This document shows, in pieces, positions 1 through 7,940 of a stretch of 26,826 nucleotides of DNA. Made by a program: the position numbers and the translations under genes. Source of the stretch: Desulfobacteraceae bacterium. Its GTDB lineage: Bacteria; Desulfobacterota; Desulfobacteria; Desulfobacterales; SG8-13. The stretch spans positions 1 to 26,826 of the forward strand of contig JARFQH010000230.1 in NCBI GenBank assembly GCA_029287875.1, read 5' to 3'. Positions within the stretch are counted from its first letter, which is position 1, and each line of letters opens with the position of its first letter. Below the pieces are notes generated by a model, which searched no databases, was not told the DNA's origin, and saw only the letters and a program-made list of their open reading frames with translations.

Positions 1-71
1 GAATAACTCAGTGGTAGAGTGCGACCTTGCCAAGGTCGAAGTCGCGGGTTCAAATCCCGTTTCCCGCTCCA
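1..71 (+). tRNA. tRNA-Gly (anticodon GCC), 5' truncated by window edge
   Basis: The anticodon loop TTGCCAA (anticodon GCC at 29-31) sits on a CGACC/GGTCG stem. The T arm with GGGTTCAAATCCC and an encoded CCA end (69-71) follow. The 3' acceptor strand TTCCCGC requires a 5' strand GCGGGAA, of which only GAA lies inside the window, so about four bases are missing at the left edge. It is the first of a tRNA-Gly/tRNA-Cys pair separated by 10 bases. Confidence 0.95.
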
Positions 72-81
72 TTTTTTTTTA

Positions 82-156
<75 letters not shown>

Positions 157-226
157 TTTTTTAATGGTTCTCAACCGGCATAGAGATCGACCGGCTATAG
201 TTTCCCACTTCGGTTGCCCGGCGTCC

Positions 227-333
227 TATAGGCTTTAAAGATAATGGTTTGGGCAAGGCCAGAGGGAGAAGACTGTATTGTAATACGCCGACGACCGAAA
301 ACGCAGCCCGAAATCTTTATCTTAAAGCCTATA
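227..333 (+). repeat. Dispersed ~107-bp element with terminal inverted repeats, copy A
   Basis: The ends are inverted repeats: TATAGGCTTTAAAGATAA at the left pairs with TTATCTTAAAGCCTATA at the right with one indel. The central core, including GTATTGTAATACGCCGACG, is almost identical to copy B at 8313-8418. Both copies lie about 60-70 bases beyond the 3' end of a tRNA gene. Read as protein, the element gives a misleading open frame that joins the downstream small gene. It is either a small non-autonomous mobile element or a structured RNA; the sequence does not settle which. Confidence 0.8.
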
Positions 334-362
334 ACGACAGCAATGCAATGAAAGGCGTTAGG

Positions 363-650
363 ATGTGGTCGAAGTTAGCGATCGGAACATTGTTTGTTGG
401 GATTATTTTGTTGGGATACCATGTTTTGGGCGGTGTTTTGGGCTTGGGCTACTCGGATCAAGTCAAGTTTGCGCCTCAAAGCCCGATCGGTTTTTTGGGA
501 CCCGAACGGTTTGAATGGATCAACAGTCTTCCAAACGAGATGGTTCAGAAGTTTGCCCATTTTATCGTTCAGACACCTCTCTACGCATTGATATTCGGTA
601 TGAGCCTGCTTTTTTTCATCATTCACTTCATCGTACCTGACAAAAATTAA
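363..650 (+). CDS. Small two-helix membrane protein, unknown function
   Basis: A 95-residue protein starting MWSKLAIG. Residues about 5-26 form a hydrophobic helix (IGTLFVGIILLGYHVLGGV) and residues about 70-90 a second one (ALIFGMSLLFFIIHFIV), with a ~40-residue polar loop between them, so an inner-membrane hairpin is likely. The frame is open upstream to 249, but those codons belong to repeat copy A. The ATG at 363 has AAAGG seven bases upstream, while the in-frame ATG at 348 has no ribosome binding site. I do not recognise the family. Confidence 0.55.
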   Translation: MWSKLAIGTLFVGIILLGYHVLGGVLGLGYSDQVKFAPQSPIGFLGPERFEWINSLPNEMVQKFAHFIVQTPLYALIFGMSLLFFIIHFIVPDKN

Positions 651-914
651 TCGGTTTATTACAGAGCCGTCGGCCGCCTGGCCACACGGTGGCTCCGCTC
701 TCATCCGATCCCACCACGACCATGTCGGGTGAAAGGCCCCAGTGAAAATGTGTTCAATCACCCAGCAGTCTATTTAATCGCCGAACGGGCACTCGCCGTA
801 AAACTTTTATAAGATACTAAAATTAAATCATAAACGATGATTACGGCGTGCTGGTACGTCTTTTGTATATTCCGTCTGAATCTTCCGGTAATTCCAATAT
901 CCGAGGAGGAACAG

Positions 915-1109
915 ATGAGCAGACAGCAAAAGGCAGGCACGGACCTCAGGCAAAAATCTCGATCGGCCGTTATCATCCGGACGACTCTTTACGATTTGAT
1001 CGAGACGGTGATCGATACCGTCGGTCCCGAAGAAAAACATTCGGTTACGCCGGTGATGCTCGAATTGCTCGGGGCTTTTTGTCCCACCGTGAACGTGGTC
1101 GACGCCTGA
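915..1109 (+). CDS. Small conserved protein with RTTLYDLIE motif
   Basis: A 64-residue soluble protein. The ATG at 915 is preceded by a strong GAGGAGGA site, so the open frame extending upstream to 837 is not used. Residues from about 23 read RTTLYDLIETVID followed by VGPEEKHSVTPVMLELL. From memory, short proteins with this RTTLYDLIE-VxPEE-VT pattern recur in deltaproteobacterial genomes without an assigned function. There is no transmembrane segment and no metal-binding cluster. It stands alone between intergenic stretches. Confidence 0.7.
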   Translation: MSRQQKAGTDLRQKSRSAVIIRTTLYDLIETVIDTVGPEEKHSVTPVMLELLGAFCPTVNVVDA

Positions 1110-1420
1110 TTTTCGCATAGCCTCAGGTTATCGCGAAGAATAATGGCTGAAATACCTTGTGAAATTAAAAATGAGCGCCGCGGCCTCTCGAGCAGAATGG
1201 AACCACCAGCGCCAGGTTTTCGAATTTATTTCGAACCTATCGGGAGCGCCGGCCGTACCAAGGATGCGGTTATGATTAATGATAACGAATGGTTATCAAG
1301 AGGCTAATGCAAAGGGTGAGGTATGGTGGAGTATCTTCCGGCCGATACCCAGTCGCTGGGCATAACGGTGTCGGCTTTAGCGCTGAAGGGCGTGTGAGTG
1401 GTTAAAACAACGAAACGGTA
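1110..1420. other. Gene-free stretch of about 310 bases
   Basis: No convincing gene. It contains a perfect 7-bp inverted repeat (TGATAAC / GTTATCA, 1280-1298) and a possible 24-codon ORF at 1323-1397 with an AAGGGTGAGG sequence upstream. The ORF is too short to call. Confidence 0.5.
1280..1298. promoter_or_regulatory. Perfect inverted repeat, possible operator
   Basis: TGATAAC-GAATG-GTTATCA, 7-bp arms with a 5-bp spacer in an intergenic region. The size suits a dimeric repressor site. No T-run follows, so it is not a terminator. The regulator and target are unknown. Confidence 0.3.
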
Positions 1421-1642
1421 CTACTGATTAATTTTAAGAAACTTTCCTATTTTCAAGTCCGCCAAGGGAGCACTGGACCACTTGCTGACCCTGATCCATC
1501 CCCTCCGGCGTTCCTCGTTTTCCCTTCTGTCATTTGCGCTCCTTCTTTCAAGACCTTTGAAAAAGAATCGTTGAATCTGCATTCTCCGGCGCCTTTCCTT
1601 CCCTGAACGTCTTTCCAGGAACGCTCGATCGACGGTGACCAT
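1421..1642 (-). CDS. Small arginine-rich protein with ERRS/DRR repeats
   Basis: A 73-residue, very basic protein. The N-terminal two thirds hold repeated ERRSGKERRRR, LERRSANDRRENEERRR blocks. The C-terminus reads GWIRVSKWSSAPLADLKIGKFLK. The start is well supported by AAGGAGG six bases before the ATG. From memory, similar ERR/DRR-rich small proteins ending in a GWVRVSKWSS-type tail occur in related bacteria with no known role. The charge pattern would suit RNA or nucleic-acid contact, but that is inference. It lies upstream of no obvious operon partner; the next minus-strand gene encodes a SPOR protein. Confidence 0.7.
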   Translation of the reverse strand: MVTVDRAFLERRSGKERRRRMQIQRFFFKGLERRSANDRRENEERRRGWIRVSKWSSAPLADLKIGKFLKINQ

Positions 1643-1778
1643 GTGAGGCCTCCTTCAGTTGAGGGTCAGGTAATCCAAAATGCCAAAAGGCCTAACTTAG
1701 GTTTTATGTTAGATCAAAATAATAATTAAATCAACCGAAGTCGATGACGAACACAATAAAGGTATCACGTGAACCGGG

Positions 1779-2957
1779 TTATCGTGCGACAACCCGGCAC
1801 ATGATCCCTTTTGTCTGCAATTCGAGAGCTTGTTTCTCGGCTTGGCTTTTTCGCGTAAAAGCGCCAACGAAAACTCGATAACCGTGGTTACCGTATTCGA
1901 CCGAATAGGCTGAAAAACCGAGGGTTTCCAGGCGATTCTTCATCTCGATCGTCAACTCCCGCGTTTCGTACTCGCGGATGAGGTTTGCAAATCGCGTTCT
2001 CTTGACGATCGCGTCTGATAACTTGAGCTCATTCTTGGCTAACAGTGCCTCTTCCACAGATGAATATTGGCCGGATAAAACACGCCACCAGGAACCGCCG
2101 TGATTTTTGAGATAGACATTCACGATGAATGGGTCCAGACCCCTCTTGCGAAAATCGGCCGCGGCATTTCGGGCGTTTTCGAGGGACCGGCAGCTGGAAA
2201 GCTGAAGCGAATACGGAAGGGAAGGGGTCTGTTTGGAAATGGTAACTGATTTCGAAGCCGATATCGGCGTTGGCGCCTCCCGTTTCTGAAGTTGATCACC
2301 TGCAGGTGAACCTGTGTTAGCTGTCCAAGTCGACGCAGGCACGATTTCCGGAGAGACGGTGACGCGATCCAGCACCGCACTCACGAACGCTGCTTCCCGA
2401 GACGGATCGGCAGACGGTGAAGCCGCATCTGCAGTTGGGGCCGATGCGGCAACAAATGATGGGGTGGCGTCGGCTTCATTCATCAGTCTACTGATGAGTG
2501 CCGATTCCTGCCATGGCCCGTTAGAAGATAAGGACGCGGAGGGCAGCGGCAGTTTGTCAGCCGCTGAATTGTTCTGGGAGGCCGTTTTGGCGGGTGCCAT
2601 ACCGCTGGTCACCGGCACAAGCGTTTGCGACGCGGATAAATCGGTTTCATCCGAAGAGCCGGAGGGGGGAGGCACGATTTTCTTGGTAACGATGAAAGAA
2701 TAGGCGGTGGCCGGCAGCGTCGGGGTCTCGGTATGGATTTTTTTTCGAACCACAAGCTGTCGGGTTGAAAAACCGGTGAGCGACATCAGGCGCGCCTCTC
2801 CTGAAATTCGCGTCGGTAGCGGCGTATGAGAATTATCTTGCAGACCGAAAAGTTTGAGGCCGCCAATCAACAATAACGCCAGGACGGCGCCCGCTGACCA
2901 TACAAATAACTTAAAAGAGATCCTGAATTTCATATGGCTCGCTAATGGTTTCGACAT
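1779..2957 (-). CDS. Membrane-anchored SPOR-domain protein
   Basis: A 392-residue bitopic protein. Residues about 18-38 (FVWSAGAVLALLLIGGLKLFG) form one membrane helix after a short basic cytoplasmic tail. Residues about 45-240 are a low-complexity Ser/Ala/Pro/Thr linker, and the C-terminus is a SPOR-type domain starting at PYSLQLSSCRSLENARNAA with the expected WWRVLSGQYSSVEEALLAKNEL. A second related unit ends in GYRVFVGAFTRKSQAEKQALEL. SPOR domains bind glycan strands lacking stem peptides at septa, so a role in envelope or division is likely. An in-frame ATG at 2933 is an alternative start; neither has a strong ribosome site. A 7-bp hairpin (CCGGGTT/AACCCGG, 1774-1797) overlaps the stop codon but has no T-run. 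Confidence 0.85.
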   Translation of the reverse strand: MSKPLASHMKFRISFKLFVWSAGAVLALLLIGGLKLFGLQDNSHTPLPTRISGEARLMSLTGFSTRQLVVRKKIHTETPTLPATAYSFIVTKKIVPPPSGSSDETDLSASQTLVPVTSGMAPAKTASQNNSAADKLPLPSASLSSNGPWQESALISRLMNEADATPSFVAASAPTADAASPSADPSREAAFVSAVLDRVTVSPEIVPASTWTANTGSPAGDQLQKREAPTPISASKSVTISKQTPSLPYSLQLSSCRSLENARNAAADFRKRGLDPFIVNVYLKNHGGSWWRVLSGQYSSVEEALLAKNELKLSDAIVKRTRFANLIREYETRELTIEMKNRLETLGFSAYSVEYGNHGYRVFVGAFTRKSQAEKQALELQTKGIMCRVVAR

Positions 2958-3138
2958 GAGTGGCGACGATCCAATCGTTGACCACTGAGTGTCATTTACG
3001 ATAAGGGTGGAACAGCAATGCCGACGGCATCATCGGCTTCTTTCGGAGATCCGGTTTCGCTGCGCGGCCGATCGACTCTCGTGTCTAAATAAAAGCACTT
3101 TCTGACTGATTTTGCAAATTTTTTATAAATTCTCGGCC

Positions 3139-3657
3139 AATCTGCTGCGGCCGGGACGCTTCGACCGCCAGGTGCTGGTGGACCGCCCGGACAAAACCGG
3201 ACGCGAAGCGATCTTAAAGGTTCACATCAAGAAAGTATTGTTGAACCGCATCGCCACCCTGCTCGGCGGGCGGGCGGCGGAAGAGATTATCTTTTCAGAC
3301 ATTTCTACAGGGGCGCACAACGACTTGTCGCGGGCCACCGACATCGTTCGCAGCATGGTGACGCAGTACGGCATGAGTGCGAAAGCCGGACAGGTTTATT
3401 TGGCACGGGAAAAACGGAGCCAATTTATCGATGTACCGGGGTTTGGATCACCGGCGGAATACAGTGAGGCCACGGCCGAATTGATCGCTGCAGAAATAAA
3501 AGAAATCATACAAGAGCAGTACACGGTTGCTTTCGGCATCCTGCGTGGCAAACAGCCCCTGCTTGATAAAGGAGCCGTTCTCCTCCTTGAAAAAGAGACG
3601 ATAACAGGTTCCGAATTACAAGAACTGGGTCGAAGTTTGGAAACAGCCGATGCCTGA
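3139..3657 (+). pseudogene. ftsH: ftsH remnant: truncated, with internal deletion
   Basis: The translation begins abruptly with LLRPGRFDRQVLVDRP, the end of the FtsH AAA module (arginine-finger region), then GREAILKVHIKKV. It jumps straight to LLNRIATLLGGRAAEEIIF in the peptidase domain. Compared with a normal FtsH, the membrane segments, Walker A and B are missing. At about 3237-3243 roughly 110 residues containing the HEXXH zinc site are also gone, in frame. The distal part (STGAHNDLSRATDIVRSMVTQYGMS) is well kept to a normal-looking C-terminus. It cannot act as a protease. The frame is open from a TTG at 3112 with no ribosome binding site. The clean, in-frame state suggests recent decay or a retained fragment. 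Confidence 0.85.
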
Positions 3658-3813
3658 TCTGCAGTGATTTTTGAGTACGGAAAGGGTACCGGCGTTTTGG
3701 TAATTGCGCAATATAGGCGGGTCGGAGTTCGACCGCTTAAAGTGTTTCGAAGCAGGCTTCGTGAGGGCCGTCCGACAACAGAAACGACGTGATGCGGATA
3801 AGGAGAATCAGGA

Positions 3814-4764
3814 ATGGAAGACCGAATTAAATTAGGGGTCAGCGCCTGTCTGCTGGGAGAAAATGTGCGCTGGAACGGTGGACACGCCAGGGACCGTTTC
3901 ATCACCGACATTCTTTCCCAATATGTCGACTTCGTTCCGGTGTGTCCGGAGGTGGAAGCCGGGTTTCCCGTACCCAGGGAAACGTTTCGGCTGGTCGGCG
4001 ACCCGGCGAATCCGCGATTGGTCACGTCGAAAAACAAAGTCGATCACACCGATCGGGTGCGCCGGTGGGCTGCAAAGCGTGTTGCGGAGCTGGAAAATGA
4101 GAATCTTTGTGGATTTATTTTCAAAAAAGATTCGCCCAACAGCGGTCTGTTCAGGGTCAAGGTTTACACCGATACGGGCATGCCGGTGAAACAGGGGGTC
4201 GGGCTGTTTGCCCGGGCTTTTACGGAACGGTTTCCCCGCATACCCGTAGAAGAAGAGGGTCGTTTGAACGATCCGGTGCTCAGGGAAACCTTCATCGAAC
4301 TGATCTTTGCCCTCAAGCGCTGGCGCGAGGCCCTGGCACAGAAAAAAAACATGGCGAACCTGGTCGACTTTCACACCCGGCATAAACTGCTGATCCTCTC
4401 GCACAGCCCGCAGCACTACCGCGTCATGGGGAAGCTGGTGGCCAACGGAAAGTCTCTGGCGACCGGGGAACTCTACGAGCGTTACGAGCAGCAGCTTATC
4501 GAAGCCTTGCGCCTGAAGGTGACGATCAAAAAAAACGGCAATGTCCTCTACCACCTGCTGGGGTACTTCAAGAAAGAGTTGTCGAGCGACGAGAAACAGG
4601 AACTGCTCGACATTATCGATCAGTACCGGCGCGAGGTCGTTCCGCTGATCGTGCCGATCACTCTGATCAACCACTACGTGCGCAAGTATCAGCAGCCGTA
4701 TCTGCGGCAACAGACGTATCTTAATCCGCACCCCATCGAACTCAAACTGCGTAATCACGCGTAA
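3814..4764 (+). CDS. DUF523-DUF1722 (YbgA-type) protein
   Basis: A 316-residue protein with AAGGAG eight bases before the ATG. Residues 5-150 form a DUF523 domain (GVSACLLGENVRWNGGH, PVCPEVEAGFPVPRE, CGFIFKKDSP). Residues about 180-305 form a DUF1722/YbgA domain (LVDFHTRHKLLILSHSP, ANVLYHLLGYFKKELS-like motif, YRREVVPLIVPITLINH). DUF523 proteins include thiouracil desulfidase TudS, which uses an Fe-S cluster held by three cysteines. Here Cys12 and Cys44 are present, but the usual SPSCG motif reads SPNSG (residues 107-111), so the third ligand appears to be Ser110. ybgA lies beside the photolyase gene in E. coli, and a photolyase lies ~600 bp downstream here, which supports a link to DNA or nucleotide damage. 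The precise function is unknown. Confidence 0.9.
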   Translation: MEDRIKLGVSACLLGENVRWNGGHARDRFITDILSQYVDFVPVCPEVEAGFPVPRETFRLVGDPANPRLVTSKNKVDHTDRVRRWAAKRVAELENENLCGFIFKKDSPNSGLFRVKVYTDTGMPVKQGVGLFARAFTERFPRIPVEEEGRLNDPVLRETFIELIFALKRWREALAQKKNMANLVDFHTRHKLLILSHSPQHYRVMGKLVANGKSLATGELYERYEQQLIEALRLKVTIKKNGNVLYHLLGYFKKELSSDEKQELLDIIDQYRREVVPLIVPITLINHYVRKYQQPYLRQQTYLNPHPIELKLRNHA

Positions 4765-4850
4765 GGCTTGACCCATGAAACCGGGCTCCTCCTCGTTGTG
4801 GGCTTCCCTCCGCTGTATCGGCAGCACCGCCGGGCCATCGGTTGAGTCCA

Positions 4851-4878
4851 TTGACAATCATTGATTCGTTACTATTTT
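4851..4878 (+). promoter_or_regulatory. Likely sigma-70 promoter
   Basis: TTGACA at 4851-4856 and TATTTT at 4873-4878 with a 16-base spacer, in an AT-rich gap. Transcription would start near 4885, about 85 bases before the ATG at 4970. Confidence 0.5.
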
Positions 4879-4969
4879 ATCTTAACATTTTAAGGTTGTT
4901 TATGGAATTTTGTAAGGGGCGTTCGGCAGATCAATAACCTACAAACCGCAATCAGAAGAGGAGGAAGCT

Positions 4970-5281
4970 ATGGACGTTAAAGATTTTTGTTCTGGAATGG
5001 AAATTGAACTCACCGCATGGAAGGCGAAGATCTACGACACGTGGCGTAAATTCGACAAACTCGGCACGGCCGAGAGAGAAAAGATTCAGCCCAAGATTGA
5101 AGATCTTCACATGATTGTCGAGGAATTGTCCGGACGGCTCGACCAGCTAAAGGTCGAGTGCCCGACCGACTGGAGCCCGATGAAACAAGAAATCGACAAG
5201 GGGCATGTCGACATGCGCGGTAAATACGAAGAAACGATGGAAGAAATTGGAAAGTCTTCGCCGGTTTCGATCCCCGGATAA
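4970..5281 (+). CDS. Small charged helical protein, conserved hypothetical
   Basis: A 103-residue acidic protein behind an AGAGGAGGAAG ribosome site. It begins MDVKDFCSGMEIELTAWKAK and continues as an almost uninterrupted amphipathic helix (KIQPKIEDLHMIVEELSGRLDQLKVECP), predicted to be coiled coil or a helical bundle. There is no signal peptide and no membrane segment. From memory, similar ~100-residue proteins occur in related deltaproteobacteria without assigned function. It appears monocistronic: its own promoter lies at 4851-4878 and a strong terminator at 5296-5333. That suggests a separately expressed, possibly abundant protein. Confidence 0.75.
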   Translation: MDVKDFCSGMEIELTAWKAKIYDTWRKFDKLGTAEREKIQPKIEDLHMIVEELSGRLDQLKVECPTDWSPMKQEIDKGHVDMRGKYEETMEEIGKSSPVSIPG

Positions 5282-5295
5282 CGCGTCTTGATGTT

Positions 5296-5333
5296 AAAAG
5301 GTAACAGTGCCTGGCACTGTTACCTTTTTTTTT
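5296..5333 (+). terminator. Strong intrinsic terminator
   Basis: A 15-bp perfect stem, AAAAGGTAACAGTGC pairing with GCACTGTTACCTTTT, a 3-base loop (CTG), then a run of T's to 5333. It closes the 4970-5281 gene and insulates the photolyase gene. Confidence 0.92.
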
Positions 5334-5366
5334 AGAGAGCGTGAGCCAATATGAGGGATACAATCC

Positions 5367-6779
5367 ATGCCTCAACCGACGCATTCTCTGTCGATCGAAC
5401 CCACCCGCATCCAGCCGCTTAATCAGAAGAAGATGACCGGCGGCGACTTCGTGCTGTACTGGATGCAGCAATCCCAGCGGGCCGAAGAAAATCACGCCCT
5501 GGAATATGCCGTTGAACTCGCCAACCATCTCGATCGGCCAATGGTGGTGGTGTTCGGACTGACAAACGGGTATCCCGAGGCCAATTTGCGTCATTACCGT
5601 TTCATGCTGGAGGGTTTGCGCGAAACGGCCGCGACTCTGGCTAAGCGCGGGATACAAATGGCGTTACAATTGGGCTCACCGCCCGATGTGGCCCTGAAGG
5701 CAGGGCAGAAGGCGGCTGTCATTGTCTGCGACTGCGGCTATTTACGTTTTCAGAAGGCCTGGCGTCAAAGCGTCGCACGCAAGGCCGCCTGCCGGGTTGT
5801 TCAGGTGGAAGCCGATGTGGTCGTTCCGGTTGATGTCACCAGCAGCAAGGCCGAGTATGCCGCCCGGACTCTACGGCCGAAAATCACCCGGCACCTGAAC
5901 GAATACCTGAAAGAGTTTCACGTCATACCTCTGAAGAACAGGTCCCAGGGGCTTGACATAAAAAATTTAACGTCGAATCTGAACCTTGAGGCGATCGACG
6001 CGCTGCAGTCCCGACTGGACGTCGACCGCAGCGTCGAGCCGGTCAACCTATTCTTCAAAGGCGGCACCCGCGAGGCCAAAAAAAGGCTAAAAAAATTTTT
6101 AAACCAAAGTCTAAAGCATTACCCCGACCACCACAACCAGCCGCAAACAGATGATATTTCCCACATGAGTCCCTATCTTCATTTCGGCCAGATCTCGCCG
6201 CTGTATTTGGCGCTGCAGGTCAAGGCCACCGACGGCCGATCGGTCGGTTTGGGCGCTATCGAAGCATATCTTGAACAGTTGATTGTGCGACGGGAACTGG
6301 CGGTCAATTTTGTCAACTTCACACCAAACTACGACACATATGACTGTATACCCGGCTGGGCTTCGCAAACGCTGTCTGACCATCTGTCGGACGAACGCCC
6401 AATTTGCTACAGTCGGACGCAATTGGAGAATGCCGAAACTCACGATCCTTACTGGAATGCCGCCATGTTGGAGATGAAACATACCGGTTTTATGCACAAC
6501 TACATGCGCATGTACTGGGGTAAAAAGATACTCGAATGGAGCCGGACGCCGCAGCAAGCCTTCGATACCACCCTTGCGCTCAACAACAAATACTTCCTCG
6601 ACGGGCGCGATCCGAATTCTTACACCGGTGTGGCCTGGATTTACGGTGTCCACGACCGGCCTTGGCCGGAACGGCCGATCTTCGGCAAGACGCGCTTCAT
6701 GGCGGCTTCCGGTCTCGAACGAAAATGCGACATAATGGCATACGTAAAAAAAATTAATAAAACGATCGAAAAAGACTAA
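5367..6779 (+). CDS. phr: Class II CPD photolyase
   Basis: A 470-residue deoxyribodipyrimidine photolyase, which repairs cyclobutane pyrimidine dimers using light and reduced FAD. The N-terminal antenna domain has the class II signature AEENHALEYAVELANHLD (about residues 39-56) and GYPEANLRHYRFMLEGL. The C-terminal FAD/DNA domain has ELAVNFVNFTPNYD, HDPYWNAAMLEM, MHNYMRMYWGKKILEWS, NKYFLDGRDPNSYTGVAW and HDRPWPERPIFGKTR, all in class II order. The length is normal and no domain is broken. GAGGG lies about nine bases before the ATG. The next gene begins 4 bases after its stop, so the two are probably co-transcribed. Its presence implies at least occasional exposure to light. Confidence 0.96.
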   Translation: MPQPTHSLSIEPTRIQPLNQKKMTGGDFVLYWMQQSQRAEENHALEYAVELANHLDRPMVVVFGLTNGYPEANLRHYRFMLEGLRETAATLAKRGIQMALQLGSPPDVALKAGQKAAVIVCDCGYLRFQKAWRQSVARKAACRVVQVEADVVVPVDVTSSKAEYAARTLRPKITRHLNEYLKEFHVIPLKNRSQGLDIKNLTSNLNLEAIDALQSRLDVDRSVEPVNLFFKGGTREAKKRLKKFLNQSLKHYPDHHNQPQTDDISHMSPYLHFGQISPLYLALQVKATDGRSVGLGAIEAYLEQLIVRRELAVNFVNFTPNYDTYDCIPGWASQTLSDHLSDERPICYSRTQLENAETHDPYWNAAMLEMKHTGFMHNYMRMYWGKKILEWSRTPQQAFDTTLALNNKYFLDGRDPNSYTGVAWIYGVHDRPWPERPIFGKTRFMAASGLERKCDIMAYVKKINKTIEKD

Positions 6780-6783
6780 GAAA

Positions 6784-7905
6784 TTGGATATCGGAACGAC
6801 CATCATTGGCGCGGGAGTTGTCGGCTTGGCCGTTGCCGCCCGATGTTCACAGGATCATAAAAATGTCTTCGTGATCGAGAAAAATGAAAAGTTCGGTCAG
6901 GAAACAAGCAGTCGCAACAGTGAGGTGATCCATGCCGGGATCTATTATCCGCCCAATTCGCTCAAAGCGCGGTTGTGCGTGGAGGGCCGGCAATTGCTTT
7001 ACGCTTTGTGCGAAGCAAGGCGGATTCCCTTTCGAAAATGCGGCAAGCTCATCGTGGCGATCAATAAGACCGAAGAAGACTTCTTGGCATCGATTGAAGC
7101 CAAAGCGCGGAACAATGGGGTCGAGGACCTGCAGTACCTGAGCGGTGACCAGGTGGTCCGGATGGAACCCACGGTTAGGGCGGTTTCGGCCTTATTTTCT
7201 CCGTCGACGGGCATTATCCATTCGCACCGTCTGATGCGCTATTTTGTCGCACAGGCCCAAAGAAACAACGTCCAGTTCGTCTATCGGTGCTTGGTTGAAA
7301 GGGTCGAGCCCCTATCCGGACCGCGCTACAGGGTTCATGTACGCTATCCCGACGGACAGACGGAAAAATTTACGACCCGTTACCTGGTCAATTGTGCCGG
7401 TTTGGAATCCGATCGAATCGCCGCCAGTACAGGGATCGACGTCCACGTCCATCAATATGAGCAGTTTTTCTGGAAAGGGGAGTACTTCAGCGTGGTGCCA
7501 GCGCCCGGGACCATCAATCACTTGATTTATCCGGTCCCACTGCCCAACAACGAAGGGTTGGGCATCCATGCCACAATTGACATGAGCGGAAGGGTCAAAT
7601 TGGGCCCCAACACCATTTTTCTCCCGCAGCGCAGCTACGATTACACTGTTGACGCAGCACACCGGAAGGACTTTTTTGTAGCGGCGCGGCGCTACTTGAC
7701 AGGTTTGCAGCTCGACGATCTTGCACCGGACTATGCCGGCATTCGACCCAAGTTGCAGAAACCAGGCGATGCGGTCAGGGATTTTATCATTCAGGAGGAA
7801 TCTGCGAAAGGGATGCCGGGTCTGGTCAATCTGATTGGCATCGAGTCCCCGGGGTTGACAGCCTCACCGGCCATCGCCGAGCATGTTGTGCGTCTGCTGC
7901 CTTGA
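6784..7905 (+). CDS. FAD-dependent oxidoreductase, LhgO / L-2-hydroxyglutarate dehydrogenase-like
   Basis: A 373-residue DAO-fold flavoprotein starting at TTG 4 bases after the photolyase stop. The N-terminus carries the dinucleotide-binding motif GAGVVGLAVAAR, followed by the acidic end of strand 2 (VIEKN). The family motif SSRNSEVIHAGIYYP follows at about residues 42-56. The C-terminus has DLAPDYAGIRPKLQ and LIGIESPGLTASPAIAEHV, typical of LhgO/L2HGDH relatives. Known relatives oxidise L-2-hydroxyglutarate to 2-oxoglutarate and pass electrons to quinone; the substrate here is not proven. The tight coupling to a photolyase gene looks like operon convenience rather than a known pathway. The family call is firm, the substrate is not. 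Confidence 0.88.
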   Translation: MDIGTTIIGAGVVGLAVAARCSQDHKNVFVIEKNEKFGQETSSRNSEVIHAGIYYPPNSLKARLCVEGRQLLYALCEARRIPFRKCGKLIVAINKTEEDFLASIEAKARNNGVEDLQYLSGDQVVRMEPTVRAVSALFSPSTGIIHSHRLMRYFVAQAQRNNVQFVYRCLVERVEPLSGPRYRVHVRYPDGQTEKFTTRYLVNCAGLESDRIAASTGIDVHVHQYEQFFWKGEYFSVVPAPGTINHLIYPVPLPNNEGLGIHATIDMSGRVKLGPNTIFLPQRSYDYTVDAAHRKDFFVAARRYLTGLQLDDLAPDYAGIRPKLQKPGDAVRDFIIQEESAKGMPGLVNLIGIESPGLTASPAIAEHVVRLLP

Positions 7906-7940
7906 GCAGGAGTGATCGGTATATAATTTGTTTGTTTTCT

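Noticed and set aside
249..362. N-terminal extension of the small membrane protein
   Set aside because: These codons are repeat copy A, which also occurs without this gene at 8313-8418.
1323..1397. 24-codon ORF with a purine-rich upstream site
   Set aside because: Too short to support without conservation data.
1774..1797. Hairpin CCGGGTT/AACCCGG at the end of the SPOR gene as a terminator
   Set aside because: No T-run follows on the minus strand, so it is not a canonical intrinsic terminator.
3720..3734. Short inverted repeat GGTCG-GAGTT-CGACC before the DUF523 gene
   Set aside because: Five-base arms are expected by chance in GC-rich DNA.
3832..4857. 341-codon open frame on the minus strand opposite the DUF523-DUF1722 gene
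   Set aside because: It mirrors the third-position bias of a clearly real gene, has no family motif and no ribosome site.
6111..6806. 231-codon minus-strand frame opposite the photolyase gene
   Set aside because: Antisense shadow of highly conserved photolyase sequence; no recognisable protein.
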